Positions 58,260 to 64,000 of a DNA stretch of 64,000 bases are shown here, in pieces; the stretch's first letter is position 1, and each line of letters begins with the position of its first letter. Below the pieces are notes generated by a model. It saw only the letters and a list, made by a program, of their open reading frames with translations. It did not search any database and was not told where the DNA came from. The translations under genes were made by a program, and so were the position numbers. Origin of the DNA: Metridium senile (lineage: Eukaryota; Cnidaria; Anthozoa; Actiniaria; Metridiidae); NCBI GenBank assembly GCA_949775045.1, contig OX459097.1, forward strand, positions 6,403,685 to 6,467,684. Reading direction: 5' to 3'.

Positions 58260-61200
58260 ATGAAGGTTACCTTGCATTCCATTCTTTATGCCTCCACAGT
58301 ATTGGCAATTGCGGTTGCCACTAGCGACCTTCCTATGGACCAACTATGGCATACAACGGTTGCTTTCCGTGACCATGGATACGCATTGATCGGCCACGTG
58401 TTCAAGACACTAAATGTTATGTACATGGAATGTTTTGATGTCTGCCTGGAAGAGATCGCTTGTTTTTCGTTCAATCATTTTATATATTCCAATGGTACTT
58501 TTCTGTGTGAATTAAATCGATCCAACAAGAAGATAAGCGGTCAGTCCTTTGTGCAGAAACAAGGATACCAATACAGTGAACCTGAGGTAAATAATGATTT
58601 AATCCCTTGATCAATTCATCAATCAATGTACCAATCCATCCATCCATCAATCAATCAGTTACCCAGTGTTTTGTCAATCCATCCATCCATCAATCAATCA
58701 GTTACCCAGTGTTTTGTCAATCCATCCATCAATCCATCAATCAGCCTGAGTTACCCAGTGTTTTGTCAATCAATCAATCAATCCATCAATCTGCCTGAGT
58801 TACCCAGTGTTTTGTCAATCAATCAATCCATCATGCAATCAATTAATCTATCAATCAATTAATAGTCCCTTCACAGCTCCCTGCTCCATCTTGAAAGGTA
58901 GCCGGGACTTAGAATCGAAACGAGACGAATGTGCAATGATAAAGACGTACCGTTTAACACCTCGCGGGGCAATTTTCCACGTGTCTCTAACATAGCAAGC
59001 TCAACGGTCGTCTCTGCTTAGATGCAATTAAAGGCCCGTCTACATTTCAAGATGGCACAGGACACTGTTAAGGGGGACTATAACTCAATCAATCAATCAA
59101 TCGGTCAACCAATCAATGCATTGCTCGGTTATTTATTCGGTCAGTCAATTGTACTCATTTATTTCTCATAGAACCGCAAATACTGTGAAAATGGAGTCTG
59201 CGTCAGTACTGAAGGTAAGACTGACCTTAATATTTGATAACTCTTAAACTTGTTATCATCAGCATCATCATTGTCATCATTATCATCACCCTTCTTGTCA
59301 TCATCATTATCATCATTATCATCATCATTATCATCATTATCATCATCATTATCATCATCATTGTCATCATTATCATCATCATTATCATCATCATTGTCAT
59401 CATTATCATCATCATTATCATCATCATTGTCATCATTATCATTTTCATTATCATCATCATTGTCATCATTATCATCATCATTATCATCATTATCATCATC
59501 ATTATCATCATCATTGTCATCATTATCATCATCATTATCATCATCATTGTCATCATTATCATCATCATTATCATCATCATTGTCATCATTATCATTTTCA
59601 TTATCATCATCATTGTCATCATTATCATCATCATTATCATCATCATTGTCATCATCATTGTCATCATTATCATCATCATTATCATCATCATTGTCATCAT
59701 ATCATTTTCATTGTCATCAGTGTATCATGAAGCAATAAACGAGCGATTAAGGAGGCTCGAGATTTTCTTAGGCCTTTTTTCGTGTTCTCCCAACATCCCG
59801 CGTGGTTTATTACACCGATAAACCACGGAAATCGCTCGTTTATTGCTTCAATAAACCACGGTTTTGGACCAATCAGAGCGCGCGTTATAATCAAACTATA
59901 TTATAAAATCTAATAATCAGATAATATGTTTGTACCTTGTGTAGTGCAACCTGATGGATGGTACAAGCTTGGGTCATTCACATACAAGCTTTTTGACGCG
60001 GCAAAATCATGGTCAGACGCCCGTGCTTACTGCAAGTCTCTTGGAGGAGATCTGCTGTCCATTTCAAGTCAACTAGAAATGAAGTTTGTGGCTGGGTTGT
60101 TTGGTAAGTATTATTAGTGCGCTAATTAGCTAATTAGTGCGCTAAGTGCGCTATATAAATGCATTATCATTATCATTATCATTATTAAAACATCGAAAAA
60201 TAATAAATCGAACCTTCGTGTACTGAACTGAAACCGTCCGGTAGCTTGAACCCTTGGGTAACTTGAACCATCGGATAACTAGAACCATTGGGTAAATTGA
60301 ACCATCGGGTAACTTGAACCCTCGGGTAACTTGAACCCTCGGGTAACTTGAACCATCGGGTAACTTGAACCCTCGGGTAACTTGAACCCTCAGGTAACTT
60401 GAACCATCGGGTAACTAGAACCCTCGGGTAACTTGAACCATCGGGTAACTTGAAGTCCTTGAACCCTCGGGTAACTTGAACCCTCGGGTAACACGAACTC
60501 TCGGTAACTTGAACCCTCGGGTAACTTGAACCATTGTGTAACTTGAACCATCGGGTAACTAGAACCCTCGGGTAACTAGAACCCTCGGGTAACTTGAACC
60601 ATCGGGTAACTTGAACCCTCGGGTAACTTGAACCCTCGGGTAACTTGAACCCTCGGGTAACTAGTAGTAGTCATGCTTATGAAAAAAGAACATTAATAAT
60701 TTATTAAGAAAGGGATATCAAAAGCAAGACTGAGTTCAGCTTGAATGAAGTTATTTTGTCTTTTGATAATTCCTTTCCCACTAACTTACAAAAGTCAGGA
60801 CAACGTTCTTGTAATACTGAAACTTGACAATATCGATTTATTATAGTTTCGTAATATTTATGTCTATGACATGTTTTAAACTTCTATCTCTTGATATTTC
60901 ATTAGGAACACTGTTATTTTGGATGCAGCCATTGGTAAGGTATAAAATGGATGGAACAGACTCGGCAGATTTAAGGTACACCAGAATAATACTAATAAAT
61001 ACTAATAATAAACATAACTGATTTTGGAAAATTGTGCGATGTGATTGGTCTAGAAATTGTTAATATCACGCCAACGTTATTCTACACAGGAAGCCCAAGC
61101 TCGTCACTTACAGTAAATGTTTTACAGTAAATGTATGAAGTCGCGAAATATCCTTTCGCTGTGCCTCAAATATACAATAATAAAGACTTTTTTGACGTAG

Positions 61201-63887
61201 ATAGTTGTGTATAACTGTTTTCTAGTTTGTGACCGAGTTTTAGCTCAATTAGAGCGATTTTGACGAAATTACCCCAACGCTCTAATTGAGCTAAAACTCG
61301 GTCACAAACTAGAAAACAGTTATCAGATGCACAACTATCTACGTCAAAAACATTCTTTATTATTGTATATTTGAGGCACAGCGCAAGCGAAAGGATATTT
61401 CTCGACTCCATACATTTACTGTAAAAGATCACAAGTGATGAGCTTGGGCTCCCTGTGTTTTAAATAGCTTGAACCCAAAGTTATAGCTTCTTTAGTCGAT
61501 TTTGGGACAGCATTTTCTTTAAAGTTTTCAATTTCATCTTCGCTAACAGTGATAAAACGACTACTGGCAGCCATTTTGTCCGAAAAAGTGACTATCGGCT
61601 GATAATCCGAGATAGTAAACTAATCAGAGTCGGCGCGATTTTGTATAATCACCTTTGTATTTATACTAAAGATTATTCACTCGCCGCCGTTTTTAATGTC
61701 GGACTTCCTGGGGTGTCTGTAAAACCCGGAACGTGCCCGGAACACCCCGGAACACCCCGGAACACCCCGGAACACCCCGGAACACCCCGGAACACCCCCG
61801 GAACACCCCCGGAACACCCCGGAACACCCCCGGAACACCCCAGAAAAGTTAATACTTATAAAATTAAAAAAGAAAAAAAAAAAGAAAAAAAAAGGGAAAA
61901 TAGAAAAAAAAAGAAAAGAGAGAGAAAAAAAAAGAAAAAGATAAAAGATTGTACACAAAATGGAATTTGATAGTTTTTGATATTCATTTATTCATTCATA
62001 TGTAATGTATTTGAACATTGATTAAAATTAAAATCAAATATTTATTCATGCATATAATTATAGGATTATTTCAATATGGCCTTTAATGGCTGATGATTGC
62101 GTGACTACGTGACCAGAGTTCCAAATAAACAACAAGGGACAATATTGCTAGAATGCGCGAATTGAGTATTTTCTGTATAATTTCACATTTATTTCAATCG
62201 TTACCTTCACATTTTTCCTTTATCTGATGTCATCATATTTTGTATGTTTTTCCCATTTTTTTTTTCACTCGTGGTCACTCGTGTGTACTTTTAGGCCCCG
62301 TCCACCCGAGTCCGGAGATTTTTGTATCTGCAAATGTTTTTTATGCGGATACAAAAATATCTGCCTCCACACGTAGCGTATACGAATCGTATACGACTGT
62401 CTACACGTATCCGGATACAGTCAACTCTCGTTATAACGGACACCTTCGGGAGGTTAATTCAGTGTCCGCTGTAAAGGGAGTTAAGCCTGGTTTTCACTAG
62501 CGACGCAACGCAAGCGCAAACGCAAGCGCAAGCACAAGCATGTGAAAACGAGACGTGAATAAGCGCAAGCGCAAACAAAACTAATCACTAGTGCCACGCG
62601 CAGGCACAAGCGCAAACGCAAGAAAAAAGGAAAATGTTTGATACCTTGCGTCTGCGCTTGTGCTTGCGTAGCTAGTGAAAACCAGGCTTTATCTTCAATC
62701 ATTTCTTTGGAGCTGGGATTTATTTTAGTGTCCGTAATGACGAGGTGTCCGTAATATGGGGGTGTCCGCAAGGCGAGAGTTGTACTAATTATTGCAGAAC
62801 TGGTTGTTGTTGAAGTAATTTAATATTATTATATTTTTATATTATTATATTTAATTTTATATTTAATGGTAATTTCAGTTCATTGTAATTAATATTATGG
62901 TATTGTTTATAGACCTATAAACCTCTTTTTCACGTTCTTTGCTTGTAATGCAAGCACATCTAATCATACGCAACATAAGCACGTACGACATACTGAATCA
63001 TGATAGGTTCACAATTTATGTTCTTATATTTGATATGGTTCTTGTTTGAAATCTTTAATTTGAAATCTTGGAATGACTGATAAATATAAATAATTAAAGT
63101 AAATATGAATAGATATAGATTTAAATATGCATGAATAAATATTTGATATTTTAATTTTAATCAATGTTCAAATACATTACATATGAATGAATAAATGAAT
63201 ATCAAAAACTATCAAATTCCATTTTGTGTACAATCATTTATCTTTTTCTTCTTTTTTTTCTCTCTTTTCTTTTTTTTCTATTTTCCCTTTTTTTTTTTCT
63301 TTTTTAATTTTATAAGTATTAACTTTTCTGGGGTGTTCCGGGGGTGTTCCGGGGTGTTCCGGGGGTGTTCCGGGGTGTTCCGGGGTGTTCCGGGGTGTTC
63401 CGGGTGTTCCGGGCACGTTCCGGGTTTTACAGACACCCGACTTCCTGTCTTATATATAATTTGTTGACTGAAACCAGTCTGTCAAGTTTTCCAATTCATT
63501 TTTAACAATCAAAGATAATGATTCAGTGTCTGGCTAGAAGATTGATATGAGATGTTAAACTGAATGAAACATTTTGTTTATTTAAACATATATATTTATT
63601 ATCTGCAGCCTGTATGGCGGTGCAGCCATTCAAACTATTGACAATGTAAAGGCAGCATACTTCGATGGAGTCAATGGCTATGCCACTATCAAGAAATTTG
63701 ATGTTAGACGAATAGACTTCACCCTATCGTTAAGGCTGAAAGTACTTCCATATTCTGCAGTAGTGAAGACGATTATTGCTGATCACCGTTTTCCGATCAT
63801 GGATATATTTATATATAACAACGGTCTATACTTTCAGTTTCGTGATGGAAAGGATGTTGAGCTATTTCAATTAGCAAAACGCATTGT
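58260..63887 (+). CDS. Paralogue of the PAN/lectin/laminin-G protein (copy B), partial at the window end
   Basis: Exons 58260-58586, 59172-59214, 59945-60103, 60906-60975 and 63609-63887 correspond one to one with the first five exons of copy A, with the same phases and nearly the same lengths (exon 5 is one codon shorter). Exon 1 differs from copy A at about three of 109 residues, and the bases just upstream of the start codon are also shared. The exon 4 start (GTLLFWMQPLVRYKMDGTDS) and the first part of exon 5 match closely, while the rest of exon 5 differs strongly. The remaining laminin-G exon and the second lectin half should lie beyond 64000. The gene is divergently oriented to copy A with 7.2 kb between start codons. 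Intron 3 has a 17-bp minisatellite and intron 4 a foldback and a 1.7-kb transposon. Confidence 0.87.
58615..58862. repeat. ATCC/AATC repeat in intron 1 of lectin copy B
   Basis: ATCAATCCATCC units with a longer higher-order unit carrying GAGTTACCCAGTGTTTTGTC repeated four times. Confidence 0.9.
58862..59081. mobile_element. Foldback MITE (ATAGTCC ends), copy 2
   Basis: Begins ATAGTCCCTTCAC and ends GGGGGACTAT, with the same CATCTTGAAAGGTAGCCGGG arm as the copy at 11870. It lies in intron 1 of lectin copy B. Confidence 0.65.
59255..59720. repeat. ATC/ATT array in intron 2 of lectin copy B
   Basis: Higher-order array of CATCATTATCATCATCATTG-like units with a 57-60 base super-repeat including ATTATCATTTTCATTATC twice. 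Met/Ile/Ser reading frames are artefacts. Confidence 0.95.
60236..60664. repeat. 17-bp minisatellite in intron 3 of lectin copy B
   Basis: About 25 units of GGGTAACTTGAACCCTC with CCATC and ACTAGAA variants. No unique spacers. Confidence 0.95.
61085..61458. mobile_element. Long foldback repeat in intron 4 of lectin copy B
   Basis: Arms of about 170 bases (outer CACAGGAAGCCCAAGCTCGT, inner GAGTTTTAGCTCAATTAGAG) separated by about 20 bases. Possibly a foldback transposon. Confidence 0.8.
61711..63438. mobile_element. Mutator-like element with GGAACACCCC subterminal repeats and 9-bp target duplication
   Basis: 1728 bases with inverted arms of 310-340 bases beginning GGGTGTCTGTAAAACCCGGA and containing a CCCCGGAACA-type minisatellite plus an A/G-rich tract. 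The flanking direct repeat GACTTCCTG lies at 61702-61710 and 63439-63447. No transposase frame. It carries a nested MITE at 62484. Confidence 0.82.
62484..62688. mobile_element. PIF/Harbinger-like MITE, copy 2 (intact)
   Basis: 205 bases, ends AGCCTGGTTTTCACTAG / CTAGTGAAAACCAGGCT, flanked by TTA on both sides (62481-62483, 62689-62691), with GCAAGCGCAA repeats inside. Same family as 33268-34415. Confidence 0.78.
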
Positions 63888-64000
63888 GTAAGTATATTGT
63901 TTAATTTTTGAACACTTTGTAAATAGAAAGAGAGAGGGAAATAGACCATAATATATACCTTTTCACAGTTCAGTGACCACGAATAATAGTTCCAAGTCGA

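Noticed and set aside
58607..58862. Reading frame of Asn-Pro-Ser-Ile-Asn-Gln repeats
   Set aside because: Translation of the ATCC/AATC tandem repeat in intron 1 of copy B.
61641..61970. Pro/Thr/Glu repeat followed by a Lys-rich tail
   Set aside because: It reads through the minisatellite and purine tract in the arm of the Mutator-like element; the mirror frame at 63195-63467 is the other arm.

Overview
The window is nuclear DNA of an intron-rich, AT-rich animal. Genes are metazoan (SMG7, a PAPP-A-type pappalysin, TXNL4B, an NR5/NR6-clade nuclear receptor, PAN/C-type-lectin/laminin-G secreted proteins). All introns I could define are GT-AG, and the non-coding DNA is crowded with short inverted-repeat elements and long (ATC)n/(GAT)n arrays. 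An anthozoan cnidarian (coral or sea anemone) is my best guess; this rests on overall character, not on a database match.

Layout. (1) 258-6658, minus: eleven consecutive exons of SMG7 (nonsense-mediated decay), with the 3' part beyond the window start. (2) 8637-20720, minus: a complete pappalysin gene of ten exons and 1597 codons, with a 2.6-kb first coding exon. (3) 20721-26890: intergenic, with a Mutator-like element carrying a 9-bp target duplication, several MITEs and one doubtful small membrane-protein ORF. (4) 26891-28806, minus: complete TXNL4B (149 aa). (5) 29334-38356, plus: complete NR6A/NR5-like nuclear receptor (554 aa), divergent from TXNL4B with about 0.5 kb between start codons. 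(6) 38357-44360: receptor 3' flank and a cluster of MITEs. (7) 44361-51015, minus: a complete seven-exon gene for a secreted PAN + lectin protein in which a laminin-G-like domain sits inside the C-type lectin domain. (8) 51016-58259: intergenic, repeat-rich. (9) 58260-63887 and beyond, plus: a second copy of that gene, head to head with the first, cut by the window end.

Exon boundaries were read by eye from splice signals. For each complete multi-exon gene the joined exons give an uninterrupted frame and a total divisible by three (pappalysin 4794, TXNL4B 450, receptor 1665, lectin gene 1353 bases), which supports the models. The genes do not form one pathway: SMG7 and TXNL4B are RNA-processing housekeeping genes, the pappalysin and the two lectin-like proteins are secreted, and the receptor is a transcription factor.

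The most notable items are the split lectin domain built from a phase-1/phase-1 exon block, the sharply bounded amino-acid divergence between the two copies in half of one laminin-G exon, and several transposon insertions datable by nesting with recognisable target duplications.
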